The notes: generated by a model from the letters alone, not told the origin. 54,671 bases of DNA from an uncultured Parvularculaceae bacterium (GCA_913055785.1 CAJXLJ010000019.1:1-54671), one strand, 5' to 3'. Counted from the stretch's first letter, positions 1 through 9,204 are shown. Translations and numbers: made by a program.

Positions 1-1746
1 GCCCGAGGCGAATTGCACTGCGTCGGCGCGACCACCCTCGATGAATACAAGAAGTATGTCGAAAAAGACGCGGCTCTGGCGCGGCGCTTCCAGGCGGTGT
101 TCGTGGACGAGCCGACGGTCGAGGATACGATTTCGATCCTGCGCGGTCTGAAGGAGAAATACGAACTCCATCACGGGGTGCGTATCTCCGACAGCGCCAT
201 CGTCGCTGCGGCGACCCTGTCGCACCGTTACATCACCGACCGTTTCCTGCCGGATAAGGCGATCGACCTCGTTGACGAGGCGGCTTCGCGCTTGCGCATG
301 GAGGTCGATTCAAAGCCCGAAGAACTCGACGAACTTGACCGCCGCATCATCCAGATGAAGATCGAACGCGAGGCGCTCAAGAAAGAAGATGACCGCGCGT
401 CGAAAGACCGGCTGGCGACGCTGGAAAAGGAACTTGCGGACCTTGAACAAAAGTCTGCAGACCTGACTGCGTTATGGCGAGCCGAAAAGGAAAGCCTCGC
501 ATCCGCCACCAAGATCAAGGAACAGCTCGATCAGGCACGCCAACAGCTCGCCGACGCAGAACGCCGGGGCGATCTCGGCCGCGCCTCGGAGCTAAAATAC
601 GGGCATATCCCGGCGCTTGAAAAACAGCTTTTCGCCGCTGAAGAGCATGAAGAAGAAGCGAATTCGAAAAAGTCGCTGGTCAAGGAAGTTGTCGATACGG
701 AAAACATCGCCAGCGTTGTCTCGCGCTGGACCGGCGTGCCTGTCGACAAGATGCTCGAAGGCGAGCGCGAAAAGCTCCTGAAAATGGAAGACGCGCTCGG
801 GCGTCGCGTTGTCGGTCAGGCCGAGGCGGTCGAGGCGGTTTCCGCCGCCGTGCGCCGCGCGCGCGCCGGTTTGAAAGACCCGAACCGGCCCATGGGCTCT
901 TTCCTGTTCCTCGGGCCGACCGGTGTCGGCAAGACAGAACTTACCAAGGCCCTCGCGGAGTTCCTGTTCGACGACGAGACCGCGATTGCGCGGATCGACA
1001 TGTCGGAATTCATGGAAAAGCATTCGGTCGCGCGATTGATCGGCGCGCCGCCGGGCTATGTCGGTTATGAGGAAGGCGGCGTTCTTACCGAACGCGTGCG
1101 CCGGCGTCCCTATCAGGTCGTTCTTTTCGACGAGGTCGAAAAGGCGCATCCGGACGTGTTCAACGTGCTTCTGCAGGTGCTTGACGACGGCCGCCTGACA
1201 GACGGGCAGGGCCATACGGTCGACTTCAAGAACACGCTGATCATCATGACGTCGAATCTCGGCGCCGAGTTTCTGGCGAACCAGCCGGAAGGACAAGACA
1301 GCGACGCGGTGAGGCCGCAGGTGATGGAGACGGTGCGCGCGAAGTTCCGGCCGGAGTTTTTGAACCGGCTCGATGAGATCATCCTGTTCCACCGCCTCGC
1401 GCGGGCGCATATGGACGCCATCGTCGATATCCAGATCACGCGCCTTCAAAAGCTGCTCGCCGATCGCAAGATTACCCTCGATCTCGACGACCGGGCGCGC
1501 GCCTGGCTCGGCGACAAGGGGTACGATCCGGTCTATGGCGCGCGGCCTTTAAAACGCGTCATCCAGAAAAAGCTGCAGGATCCGCTTGCTGAAATGCTGC
1601 TCGCCGGAACGGTGGCGGACGGCGAAACGCTCGCCATATCGGCGGATGGCGACGCGCTCACCATCAACGGCGAAGCGGTCGGCGGTCGCGACTTTCACGA
1701 GATCGGCGGCGTGACGGCGGCCCCGCCGGGCGCCATGCTCAACTAG
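1..1746 (+). CDS. clpB: ATP-dependent chaperone ClpB, C-terminal part (5' end outside window)
   Basis: Disaggregase that, with DnaK, pulls proteins out of aggregates in the cytoplasm. The reading frame is open from base 1, so the first AAA+ module is mostly missing. Visible parts are the end of NBD1 ([15 protein letters not shown]), the long coiled-coil M domain rich in Glu/Lys/Leu (about bases 300-700), and a full NBD2 with Walker A GPTGVGKT, Walker [12 protein letters not shown], sensor IIMTSNLG and the D2 small domain ([18 protein letters not shown]). The ATP sites seen are intact. The M domain separates ClpB from ClpA/ClpC. A small ORF follows after 9 bases. Identification is secure from motifs. 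Confidence 0.97.
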   Translation, partial: ARGELHCVGATTLDEYKKYVEKDAALARRFQAVFVDEPTVEDTISILRGLKEKYELHHGVRISDSAIVAAATLSHRYITDRFLPDKAIDLVDEAASRLRMEVDSKPEELDELDRRIIQMKIEREALKKEDDRASKDRLATLEKELADLEQKSADLTALWRAEKESLASATKIKEQLDQARQQLADAERRGDLGRASELKYGHIPALEKQLFAAEEHEEEANSKKSLVKEVVDTENIASVVSRWTGVPVDKMLEGEREKLLKMEDALGRRVVGQAEAVEAVSAAVRRARAGLKDPNRPMGSFLFLGPTGVGKTELTKALAEFLFDDETAIARIDMSEFMEKHSVARLIGAPPGYVGYEEGGVLTERVRRRPYQVVLFDEVEKAHPDVFNVLLQVLDDGRLTDGQGHTVDFKNTLIIMTSNLGAEFLANQPEGQDSDAVRPQVMETVRAKFRPEFLNRLDEIILFHRLARAHMDAIVDIQITRLQKLLADRKITLDLDDRARAWLGDKGYDPVYGARPLKRVIQKKLQDPLAEMLLAGTVADGETLAISADGDALTINGEAVGGRDFHEIGGVTAAPPGAMLN

Positions 1747-1755
1747 GAGTATCCA

Positions 1756-1968
1756 ATGACGGACAAAAAATCCGAGTGGAAACCGGAAACCGACGAGGAA
1801 ACCCTGAAGGCCCTGATCCGTGAGACCATTCATGCGGCGGGACCGATCGCGCCGGATGAACTGCCGTCGAAAGTCAGGGCGCGCATCAAGGGCCGCATCG
1901 CCGGCGACATCGATGTCGACGCCTATATCCGGGAAGTGATGAAGGAAATGAACAAGCGCCGGATGTAA
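1756..1968 (+). CDS. Small charged hypothetical protein downstream of clpB
   Basis: A 70-residue protein with no signal peptide or membrane segment, very rich in Glu, Lys, Asp and Arg. It starts nine bases after the clpB stop behind an AGGAG ribosome site, so it is probably co-transcribed with the chaperone. Residues 15-45 read as a helix with the pattern ETLKALIRETIHAAGP followed by DELPSKVRARIKGRI; the C-terminal helix ends KEMNKRRM. I do not recognise a named family. The context suggests a stress-related accessory role, which is inference only. Codon use matches the neighbours, and the ribosome site supports a real gene. Confidence 0.7.
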   Translation: MTDKKSEWKPETDEETLKALIRETIHAAGPIAPDELPSKVRARIKGRIAGDIDVDAYIREVMKEMNKRRM

Positions 1969-1979
1969 TCCGGGCGCTG

Positions 1980-3779
1980 TTACCGCGAACCTGCGCCTGA
2001 GGCGTGTTTTTCAGCGTAAAGCGGGGCGGGTTCTTCCGGCGGCGCGCGCATCGCTTCGATAATGTCGCGCTGCGCCTTGAAACGGGCGAGTTCGACGCCC
2101 GCGAGTTTCTTGCCGGTGGCGATCTTCAGGGTCTGCGGATTGACCGCATTGCCATGCAGATGAACTTCATAGTGAAGATGCGGGCCGGTCGAGCGCCCGG
2201 TGGTCCCGACATAACCGATAATGTCGCCCTGATCGACGCGCTTGCCCTTACGGATGCCGCGGGCGAAACCGTTCAGATGCGCGTAAGCCGTCTTGTAGCC
2301 GTTGGCGTGCCGGATGCGGACATAGTTGCCGAAACTGCCGTAACGGTCGGCGCGCTCGATGACGCCGTCGCCAGCCGCCTTGATCGGCGTGCCGCGCGGG
2401 GCGGCGAAATCGACGCCCTTATGGGCGCGGCGATAGCCGAGCACCGGGCGCTTGCGGGTCCCAAAACGCGATGAGAGGCGCGCGCCGTCGATCGGCGTCT
2501 TCATCAGCAGGCGTTTGGCGCTCTGGCCGGAGGCGTCGTAGAAATCGGAGCGTCCGGCGTCGTCGGTAAAGCGGAAATAGCCCTTTTCTTTGGAGCGGCC
2601 GCGCCATTTCAGCCGTGCAAAGATGATGTCGCCGGCGGAAACCAGTTCGCCGCGATCGTCGTACTTCGCCTCGAAGATCGCCTCGAACTCGTCTCCGCCG
2701 AAAATCTCCCGCTGAAAATCGACGTCATAGGCGAATGCGTTCGCAAGATCGGCGATGACCTGATCTGGCGCGCCTTTCGCTTTTGCGGACAAGTAAAGGC
2801 TGCCGTCGATACGGCCTTCGACCGACAGGATGCGCGTCGTCATCGGAATGATTGTCTTCTCGCCGATCAGCGCGCCGGATTTGTCGCGACGAAGATGAAT
2901 GCGATTTTCCGGATCGGCGCGGAAGTCGAGGCCGATCAGGCGCGCCTGCGACGAGTCGTTGTCAGCGGCGAGCTGGAACAGCGTCTGGTTCGGCCAGCCG
3001 AGGGTGAGAGCGAATTCCTGGCCGGGACGGAGCTGACGAAGATTGTAATGCTTGCCGAACGCATAGGCCGCTTCGTTGCGGTCGGCGGCGCCGACGCCGG
3101 CGCGCTTCAGGGCGTCGACAAAATTCTCGCCTCTGGTGATGCGAATCCGGGCTTCGCCATAGGGACGCTCGAGGTCGCCGGCGTAAAGGACGGCCGCCGG
3201 CTGCCGGGCCGCTTCATCTGAAGGAATATCCGATGCAAAATAGAACGGCGCCGGTGCGTCGTCCGCGGACGCCAGAAACCCGCCGCGCGTTTTCGCCGGG
3301 CGCGCCCGCGTGACTGACGGCGCGGCGGCGAGGGTCGCGCTTTCGAGCGCCGGCTTGATGCGCGGCGCAAGTTCCGTCTCGATGACCTCCTCGCCGTCAG
3401 CAAGTGACGGTTTGAGACGCGGGACCATCGCCGTCCGGGCCGGGGTCTCCTCCTGCGGGGCAAGGCTGGCGCGTGCGGCGCGGGATTCGGCGAGCGCTTC
3501 TTCGATGGTCATGGGCGCTCGCGGCGCGGCTTGCGAAGCCGGCTCGATGGCCTCGGTCTGGATGTCGGCAGGAGCCGCTGCAGTCAGATCAGGCCCCGGG
3601 ATTTCGCTGACGGGCGCCGGTTCGGACATCATTGCATAGGTGAGAAAACCGACGCCGCAGGTCAGGACGATCAGCGAGGCGGCAAGCGCAGCCGGCCCGC
3701 GCCGCTTGCGCTCGACTGGGCAATAAGGCGCGCCTTCCTGCGTAAGCGTCTGACCTGTTTCGACAAATTCGTGAGACAT
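1980..3779 (-). CDS. M23 (LytM) family murein DD-endopeptidase, membrane anchored
   Basis: Periplasmic zinc peptidase expected to cut peptidoglycan cross-links. The 599-residue protein has a short cytoplasmic head, one membrane segment at about residues 29-51, a Pro/Ala-rich linker, then an OapA/LysM-like module (RITRGENFVDALKRAG to LRPGQEFALTL). The C-terminal LytM domain carries the zinc motifs HKGVD (about 448-452) and HLHYE (about 534-538), so it looks catalytically competent rather than an EnvC-like activator. The layout resembles MepM/YebA. It converges on the small ORF after clpB, with an 11-base gap. A GGAGG lies about 15 bases before the chosen ATG, which is rather far, so the start is slightly uncertain. 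Confidence 0.93.
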   Translation of the reverse strand: MSHEFVETGQTLTQEGAPYCPVERKRRGPAALAASLIVLTCGVGFLTYAMMSEPAPVSEIPGPDLTAAAPADIQTEAIEPASQAAPRAPMTIEEALAESRAARASLAPQEETPARTAMVPRLKPSLADGEEVIETELAPRIKPALESATLAAAPSVTRARPAKTRGGFLASADDAPAPFYFASDIPSDEAARQPAAVLYAGDLERPYGEARIRITRGENFVDALKRAGVGAADRNEAAYAFGKHYNLRQLRPGQEFALTLGWPNQTLFQLAADNDSSQARLIGLDFRADPENRIHLRRDKSGALIGEKTIIPMTTRILSVEGRIDGSLYLSAKAKGAPDQVIADLANAFAYDVDFQREIFGGDEFEAIFEAKYDDRGELVSAGDIIFARLKWRGRSKEKGYFRFTDDAGRSDFYDASGQSAKRLLMKTPIDGARLSSRFGTRKRPVLGYRRAHKGVDFAAPRGTPIKAAGDGVIERADRYGSFGNYVRIRHANGYKTAYAHLNGFARGIRKGKRVDQGDIIGYVGTTGRSTGPHLHYEVHLHGNAVNPQTLKIATGKKLAGVELARFKAQRDIIEAMRAPPEEPAPLYAEKHASGAGSR

Positions 3780-4166
3780 GGGCCCCGCGCGGTCCTCCGG
3801 CCGAAGTTACATGGCACGTCTCGCCGGGCGCTGCAATTTTCGGCCCGAACGCAAACAGCGCGGAGCAGTAGACGAAATCGGCTTTAACGAATAGCGAAAA
3901 GCGGTGTTCGGCTTTGACACAAGCCGGTAATGAGGCCTGTACCGAGGCTGGCTCCAGTCCTCGCCCGCAGGCGCTGGCGTTTTCCTGCTTTCATGCGCGT
4001 TCGGCGCTTCTCCGGCACGGCTCGCCGCAGCGCCTATTGTTGTCCGCCGCAGCGGCCTCCAGTGTTCCGGACAGGGGCGGGCCAGTAGCGTAGCGCCGAA
4101 CCGGAGCCCCCCAAAAAGTAAACTCGGCGCAAGAGTCCAGGACACAGAAAGAAAAGGGATGAATCC
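3780..4166. other. Divergent intergenic region, 387 bp
   Basis: This spacer separates the M23 peptidase (leftward) from the coiled-coil protein (rightward) and must hold both promoters. A plus-strand TTGACA at 3914-3919 sits inside a small hairpin (CGGCTT 3909-3914 with AAGCCG 3921-3926), but no good -10 box lies 17 bases on. No tRNA, no convincing small ORF and no terminator was seen. The purine-rich GAAAAGGG just before 4167 is the downstream ribosome site. Confidence 0.5.
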
Positions 4167-4679
4167 ATGATCAAGACCATTCAAACGACCGCGACGGCGG
4201 CCTTCTTCGCGCTGGCGGTGATGACGCCTTTCGCCGCCTCGGCCGCCCATGACGATGAAAAGTCGAGCAATATTACGCTCAATATTGACGATGAAGATCT
4301 GCTCGAGGCCTTGAGGAATCTCGATGCGGAAGACCTTCAGGAAATGCGCGAAGATCTTGCCGATGCGCGCGCCGAGATCGCCGGCGCAATCGACGAGATC
4401 AACGAGGCCCGGGAAGAAGTGAAAGAAGCGCCCGGCGGCGAAGAGGCGCTTGAGGCGGCCCTTAAAATGGCGGCGGCGACCGTTCGGGAAGAAACCAGGG
4501 CTGCGTTCGACGAAGTCCGTGCGGAACTCGACAAGGCGGAGCTGAAACTTGCGGCGGAAAAAGCCTCCTACAGCGCCGAGGAATACGCCGAAACTCAGGA
4601 AGCGATCGAGATGATCCGCTCCGAAATCGCCGAGCTTGAAGTTGTGATCGAAGAGCTTGTCGCGGTTATGGAAGCCTAA
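4167..4679 (+). CDS. Secreted acidic coiled-coil protein of unknown function
   Basis: A 170-residue protein with a clear Sec signal peptide (hydrophobic core about 8-22, cleavage after AASAA near residue 27). The mature part is strongly acidic and almost wholly helical, with heptad-like repeats of Leu/Ile/Ala spaced by Glu/Asp/Lys (for example NLDAEDLQEMREDLADARAE), so it is probably a periplasmic coiled coil. No catalytic motif or cysteine is visible and no family is recognised. A strong intrinsic terminator follows at 4716-4746, which makes this a single-gene unit. The ribosome site GAAAAGGG lies about 8 bases before the ATG. Confidence 0.8.
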   Translation: MIKTIQTTATAAFFALAVMTPFAASAAHDDEKSSNITLNIDDEDLLEALRNLDAEDLQEMREDLADARAEIAGAIDEINEAREEVKEAPGGEEALEAALKMAAATVREETRAAFDEVRAELDKAELKLAAEKASYSAEEYAETQEAIEMIRSEIAELEVVIEELVAVMEA

Positions 4680-4715
4680 ACGCTCGGCAAACCAAGCAGT
4701 TGCTTTAGTACGGGA

Positions 4716-4746
4716 CAGGGGAACGGCGCCGCCGTTCCCCTGTTTT
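4716..4746 (+). terminator. Rho-independent terminator after the coiled-coil gene
   Basis: A perfect 12-bp stem (CAGGGGAACGGC 4716-4727 with GCCGTTCCCCTG 4731-4742) closes on a 3-base loop and is followed by TTTT. It lies 37 bases after the stop of the coiled-coil gene and separates that unit from the ydbH operon. Confidence 0.9.
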
Positions 4747-4849
4747 CGTGCCCCATACGCCTCGCCAAGCGTCAAGATTTTCGGCATGCTAGGCCTTGTG
4801 CGGCCGATGTCCGGCTCGCGGCGGTTCAGCGTTGGGGAAGTCAGGCGGA

Positions 4850-7654
4850 ATGCGGGCGGCGCGGTTTCTTCTTGTTATTGTCGGGGTTTTGGCGGTTCTC
4901 GCAGCCGCCGCCTTTTTTCTGCGTCATCAGATCGCCGGCGGGGTCATCCGGTCGGCGATGGCTTCGGCAGGCCTTGAAGACCCGAACGCGCGGGTCAGCG
5001 CGCTCTCGCTCCAGAAAATCGAACTGACCGGCGTCTCCGCCGGTCCGAACGGCGGGGAGGGGTTCGTCCTCGACCGCATCGAGGCGGTTTATGACTGGCG
5101 CGCGCTCTTGTCTGATCGGCGCGTCAAGACGGTGAGCGTCGGGCCGGGCTCGGTAAGGCTGCGCGTCGAGAGTGACGGTACGATCTCGGCGCCGGGCGTA
5201 AGCCTCAAAGGCGGCGGCGAGGGCGGCGCGTTGCCTTTCGATATGCTGACGCTTGAAGACATGACGCTTGTCATCGACACCGACAGCGGCGCGGCGCGCG
5301 GCGCCTTAAGCGGCTCATATGACGTAAGCGCTGGCGGCGAGGCCAGTCTGACCCTCGAGTCCGAAAGTCTCGCTTACAAAGAAACCCTGATCGAAGCCGC
5401 GATCCTCAGCGCCGATATTCGTCTTGAGGCGGACGGAATTGCGCGCGGCGAGGGCGAGTTCAGGGGCGACATTGTTGCGAAGCAGGCGGCCTTGCGCAAT
5501 GTGTCGTTGGCGTTCGACGGCGCCGGCGCATCCTGGCGCGATCTTGTGAATGGCGGACAAACGCCGTTCGCCGGTGAAGCCACGATCAGGCTTGCAAGCG
5601 CGGACGCCGCGATTGCTGAAATCCCTGCGCTTGCCGACCTTACCGAAGAGCAGAGCGCGCTGGTTTTCGGCGGTCCGATCACGGCCTTTTCCGCCGCCGG
5701 AGATTTGAAAGCAGTGTACGGCGCTGATGGCGTTACCATTGATGTTGGCGATACGCCGTTAGTGATCCGCACGGATAACGGCGCGGCGCTGGAATTTTCG
5801 CCCGTAGAGAACGCGCCGCTATACGCCCGAAAAGGCGGGACGGCTGAGGCGGGTTTTTTGTTCGAGCTGAGCGGCGCTGCGGTGTCGGCGCTCGGCACCG
5901 TCAGCGCCAGCGATGACGGCGAGGCCTGGACGATCCTTGCGCCGATCAGGGTCGGCGAATATCGCTCACCGGCGCTTTCTGTAGATGACGCTTCGGCGAT
6001 GATACGGTTGCGCGCGACCGACTCCAGGATTGACGGCGACATTGCGGCTACCACCGGGTTGCGGGCGCTTTCGATCGGCCGTTTTCGGGTGGCCGATGCG
6101 CCGCTCGTGACTGAAATCGCCATCGCGGTCGACCTTGAGGAGAAGAGTACGACGCTGACCCTGCCGGACGGGCGCTGCATTCGCAGTGAGAAGGCGCGAT
6201 TTGAGCTCGAAGGCCAGGATACTGAAGCGGCCTTTGTGAGCATGCGGCTTTGCGCCAGTGCGGCCCCGCTTGCGGTGATTGACTGGTCGGGTCCGCTGCA
6301 TACGGACTTTTCCGGCGTGATCGCTGCGGACGACATCCGCTATCGTCTCGGTGAAACCCGCATCGCCGGCCGGCCGCCAAGGATCGAATTCACTGGAGAT
6401 TATGACCCCGCGCTTCACCAGACGCTGATGAGCGGCAAGGCTGCAGGCGGCGCGCTGGCTTTCAACGAGTTTTTGAATTTCAGCGCCGTTGAAGGCCGGT
6501 TCGATTTTTCACTCGACAGCCGGATGATGCGCGCGGATGGCTGGCTCGATTCCGTGCGCGTAATCCAAAATCGGGAACCGCCCCTGATCGCCCCGGTGAT
6601 CGGCGTTGGCGACATTAGTCTCGACGGCAAGAAGGCGGCGTTCAACTATGTGCTGAAAACGCCGGAAGGCGTACGTCTTGGCGAGGGCGACGGCGAACAC
6701 CATTTCGATTCGGCGTCCGGTTCTTCGACATTTGTTTTTGACCGTCTCGTTTTTGTAAAACGCGGCATTCAGCCGGAGACCCTTGCGCCGGTGCTGAGGG
6801 GCGTTGTCGATTCAGCCACCGGTGCGGCGACCGGCGTGGCGACATTTACCTGGGCGTCCGGTGAACTGACGTCCAAGGCGGCGGTCGGTTTTGAGGATGT
6901 CACGTTCGCAGGGCCGACCCGCATTGTCGAAGAAACGGCGAAACTCAACGGTGAGATATCATTCTCGCAGTTATGGCCGGTCGCCACCGATGGCGTGCAG
7001 ACAGTGTCCGTCGAAAGCGTCAGCTTTTATGTGCCGATCCCGTTAAAGAACGGAACCATCAGCTTCGACCTTCCCGGCGACGAAACGCTTCACGTGTATA
7101 AGGCGGAATTCCCGTGGTTCGGCGGCGCGCTCGGCGTTTACGAGGCGGATATGTCAATCGCCGGGGATCAGGCGACTGTTCCCTTGCGCGCCGAAAATAT
7201 CGACCTTGAACAGATACTCGCATTCATCGATGTCGAAGGGCTTTCGGGAGAAGGAATTTTAAGCGGCGTCCTGCCGCTGGTTGTTGAGGACGGAAAGGCG
7301 AAGATTGTCGGCGGCGTTCTGGAGTCGAACGGTCCAGGCGTTGTCAGCTATGTCGGCCAGGCGGCCGAGCAGGCGTCCGCCGCGGGCGAGCAGCCCAGAA
7401 CGGCGTTCGATCTCCTGCGCGATCTTCGTTACACCGCCCTGAAGGTAACCGTGGACGGACCGCTCGACGGAAGGCTCGATTTCCGGATGGAGTTCAGCGG
7501 CGAAGGAACCTTGCGCCGCAACCAGCAGGATGTTCGCGTTCCGGTGAAGTATAATATTACCCTGGATGCAGCGCTGCTGGAGCTGCTCAATCAGGCGGCT
7601 CTCTCCCGAGACATCTCGTTGCAGATCGAAAGAGCCCTCAGCGGCGAAGATTAG
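4850..7654 (+). CDS. ydbH: YdbH-family AsmA-like intermembrane transport protein
   Basis: Large (934-residue) envelope protein of the YdbH family, one of the AsmA-like bridges that in E. coli act redundantly with TamB and YhdP to move phospholipid to the outer membrane. It has one N-terminal membrane segment (FLLVIVGVLAVLAAAAFFL) and a long beta-rich periplasmic body; the C-terminal part (about the last 250 residues, after SFYVPIPLKNGTISFDLPG) matches the YdbH dicarboxylate-transport-type domain. I chose ATG 4850 because it puts the membrane helix right at the N-terminus and follows GGGGAAG; an upstream TTG would add 18 unlikely residues. The next two genes encode the usual partners YnbE and YdbL, which strongly supports the call. 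Confidence 0.88.
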   Translation: MRAARFLLVIVGVLAVLAAAAFFLRHQIAGGVIRSAMASAGLEDPNARVSALSLQKIELTGVSAGPNGGEGFVLDRIEAVYDWRALLSDRRVKTVSVGPGSVRLRVESDGTISAPGVSLKGGGEGGALPFDMLTLEDMTLVIDTDSGAARGALSGSYDVSAGGEASLTLESESLAYKETLIEAAILSADIRLEADGIARGEGEFRGDIVAKQAALRNVSLAFDGAGASWRDLVNGGQTPFAGEATIRLASADAAIAEIPALADLTEEQSALVFGGPITAFSAAGDLKAVYGADGVTIDVGDTPLVIRTDNGAALEFSPVENAPLYARKGGTAEAGFLFELSGAAVSALGTVSASDDGEAWTILAPIRVGEYRSPALSVDDASAMIRLRATDSRIDGDIAATTGLRALSIGRFRVADAPLVTEIAIAVDLEEKSTTLTLPDGRCIRSEKARFELEGQDTEAAFVSMRLCASAAPLAVIDWSGPLHTDFSGVIAADDIRYRLGETRIAGRPPRIEFTGDYDPALHQTLMSGKAAGGALAFNEFLNFSAVEGRFDFSLDSRMMRADGWLDSVRVIQNREPPLIAPVIGVGDISLDGKKAAFNYVLKTPEGVRLGEGDGEHHFDSASGSSTFVFDRLVFVKRGIQPETLAPVLRGVVDSATGAATGVATFTWASGELTSKAAVGFEDVTFAGPTRIVEETAKLNGEISFSQLWPVATDGVQTVSVESVSFYVPIPLKNGTISFDLPGDETLHVYKAEFPWFGGALGVYEADMSIAGDQATVPLRAENIDLEQILAFIDVEGLSGEGILSGVLPLVVEDGKAKIVGGVLESNGPGVVSYVGQAAEQASAAGEQPRTAFDLLRDLRYTALKVTVDGPLDGRLDFRMEFSGEGTLRRNQQDVRVPVKYNITLDAALLELLNQAALSRDISLQIERALSGED

Positions 7655-7767
7655 GCGAAATCGTGTCAATCATCACATATTCGCGCCAATTTTTCGCCTT
7701 ACCGGGCGAATATCATTCCCTTGTTGTGTCGGGGAGAGTATAAAAAGACTGAATAAAGGGCAACGCG

Positions 7768-7971
7768 ATGGCGACTCAAAGGTTTGCGAAGCTTCTGGCG
7801 CTTGCGCCTGCACTGGCGGTGTTAACGCTCGGCGCATGCACGACCGTGAAGCTTGAAGGCGGCGATAAGCCGATCGAAGTCAATCTTAATGTCAAGATTG
7901 ATCAGGAAGTGCGCGTCAAACTCGATCGCGAGATCGAGGATCTAATAGCGGATAATCCGGATATCTTTTAA
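7768..7971 (+). CDS. ynbE: YnbE-family outer-membrane lipoprotein
   Basis: A 67-residue lipoprotein with lipobox LGAC (lipidated Cys24) and a short mature part (about 43 residues) containing the family-typical KPIEVNLNVKIDQEVRVKLDREIED. In E. coli YnbE forms part of the bridge with YdbH. It lies 113 bases after ydbH and 12 bases before ydbL. The ydbH-ynbE spacer contains TTCGCC/GGCGAA arms (about 7693-7715) but no terminator, so read-through is likely. Confidence 0.88.
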   Translation: MATQRFAKLLALAPALAVLTLGACTTVKLEGGDKPIEVNLNVKIDQEVRVKLDREIEDLIADNPDIF

Positions 7972-7983
7972 GGGAGCCCGGGT

Positions 7984-8352
7984 GTGAGAAAACATATGAA
8001 ACAGTCTATTGCTGTTATTGCAGCCGCGCTGTTCGCCGGGCTGGCCGCGCTGGTCGGCGTTGCGTCGGCGGCGAGCGCCACGATCGAGCGGGCGAAGGAT
8101 CAGTGCATCGTCGGCGAACAGGCTGATGGCTATCTCGGCGTCGTCTCAGGGGCGAGCGCCAGCGATGCTGTCCGCCGCGAGGTGCGCGACGTCAATCAGC
8201 AGCGAAAGTCCTATTATGCGGACATCGCCCGGCGAAATGGCGTTTCCGTCGATGTCACGGCGAGGCTGGCGGCTGAAAAGCTGATCGCGTCGGACTTGCG
8301 CAGAAGCGGCCGCTGTGTCCGCGATTCGAGCGGCAGCTGGAAAAAAGTTTAA
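7984..8352 (+). CDS. ydbL: YdbL-family periplasmic protein (DUF1318)
   Basis: Third gene of the ydbH-ynbE-ydbL operon. The 122-residue protein has a signal peptide ending near ASAAS, followed by the DUF1318 pattern: an Ile/Glu-rich segment, GYLGVV, a conserved VNQQRKSYYADIARRNGVS block and C-terminal Cys residues. In E. coli YdbL helps control YnbE assembly on YdbH. GTG 7984 is chosen because AGGGAG lies at 7972-7977; ATG 7996 is an alternative four codons later. Confidence 0.85.
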   Translation: MRKHMKQSIAVIAAALFAGLAALVGVASAASATIERAKDQCIVGEQADGYLGVVSGASASDAVRREVRDVNQQRKSYYADIARRNGVSVDVTARLAAEKLIASDLRRSGRCVRDSSGSWKKV

Positions 8353-8390
8353 ACAAACGAACGTCCCAATCGGACGCGAATCGGCGATAA

Positions 8391-8420
8391 GGAACTCCTC
8401 GCAAAAGGCCGAGGAGTTCC
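8391..8420 (+). promoter_or_regulatory. Hairpin that sequesters the chpT Shine-Dalgarno
   Basis: GGAACTCCTCG (8391-8401) and CGAGGAGTTCC (8410-8420) are exact reverse complements, giving an 11-bp stem with an 8-base loop. The right arm contains the GAGGAG ribosome site of chpT (ATG 8426). No T-run follows, so it is not a normal terminator. Masking of the ribosome site is inferred from the geometry. Confidence 0.6.
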
Positions 8421-8425
8421 GCCGC

Positions 8426-9103
8426 ATGTCAGAAAGTCCGGAAATAAAGCCCGCGCATGACCCCGCGCATGAAGAAGACCTCGGGGCTGTCGCCCTGTCG
8501 GCGCTTCTTTCCTCGCGCGTCTGTCACGATCTCATCAACCCGGTGGGGGCCATCGGGTCGGGTCTTGAGGTGCTCGACGATCCGGGCATGGAAGACACGA
8601 TGCGCGACGCGGCGCTCGATCTCATCCGGTCCGGCGCGAAGAAGGCGCTTGCGCTATTGAGCTATGCGCGCCTCGCTTATGGCGCGGCGGGCGGTTTCGG
8701 CGCCCAGATCAGCCTCGATGATGCGGAGAAGGCGCTGGCGGCGGTCTACGACACCGTGAAGCCCGAGCTTGAATGGGTCATCGGCGCCGGGCTTGCGCCC
8801 AAGGAAAACGTCAAGGTTCTGATGATTCTCGCCTATGCGGCGGCGGACTGCGTTCCACGCGGCGGAACGGTGCGGATCACCGGCGATATCAGCGACTTCA
8901 CGATCCGCGCGGCGGGCAACAAGCTCCTCCTGCAGGAAGACCTCGTTAAAGCGTTGAGGGGAGATCCCGAAGGGCTTGCGCCGAAATTCACGCCGGCGCT
9001 GCTCGCCGCCGAGATCGTTTCGGGTGCGGGCGGCTCGATCTCGGTTGAGAAAACCGAAGAGGCCGTCACCTTCAAGGCGGCGTTTTCTGCGCCGGCGGGC
9101 TGA
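8426..9103 (+). CDS. chpT: ChpT-type histidine phosphotransferase
   Basis: Phosphotransferase that in Caulobacter passes phosphate from the CckA hybrid kinase to CtrA and CpdR, linking CckA to cell-cycle control. The 225-residue protein starts with a DHp-like helical hairpin holding the phospho-acceptor His34 in the motif SSRVCHDLINPVGAIGSGLE, then a degenerate ATPase-like domain without the ATP-binding N/G boxes, typical of ChpT. ATG 8426 follows GAGGAG; an upstream in-frame start would place the ydbL 3' end inside the gene and is unlikely. Translation may be limited by the hairpin at 8391-8420. A receiver protein follows 101 bases downstream. Confidence 0.9.
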   Translation: MSESPEIKPAHDPAHEEDLGAVALSALLSSRVCHDLINPVGAIGSGLEVLDDPGMEDTMRDAALDLIRSGAKKALALLSYARLAYGAAGGFGAQISLDDAEKALAAVYDTVKPELEWVIGAGLAPKENVKVLMILAYAAADCVPRGGTVRITGDISDFTIRAAGNKLLLQEDLVKALRGDPEGLAPKFTPALLAAEIVSGAGGSISVEKTEEAVTFKAAFSAPAG

Positions 9104-9118
9104 TTTCGAGACGCCTTG

Positions 9119-9134
9119 TTAACGCTCGGATAAC
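9119..9134 (+). promoter_or_regulatory. Near-consensus CtrA box upstream of the receiver gene
   Basis: TTAA (9119-9122), seven bases, then ATAAC (9130-9134) matches the CtrA recognition pattern TTAA-N7-TTAAC with one mismatch. It lies 70 bases before the receiver ATG (9205), in the only gap between chpT and that gene. A CtrA-controlled signalling gene beside chpT would make biological sense; binding is inferred. Confidence 0.4.
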
Positions 9135-9204
9135 GCGCGGCGGCGAAAATAGGACGGGAATGACCGGCGTCAGGCGGCGCCGGGGCAAGCAAGGTGAACC
9201 CGTC

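Noticed and set aside
3909-3927. Promoter with TTGACA upstream of the coiled-coil gene
   Set aside because: The TTGACA is good but no acceptable -10 lies 16-18 bases on, and it sits inside a small hairpin about 240 bases upstream of the gene.
3807-4787. 326-codon minus-strand frame across the coiled-coil gene
   Set aside because: It covers the clear secreted coiled-coil gene and the terminator on the other strand, and its protein has no family pattern or signal sequence.
7693-7715. Terminator between ydbH and ynbE
   Set aside because: TTCGCC/GGCGAA hairpin has no T-run on the plus strand; the three-gene operon is conserved, so read-through is more likely.
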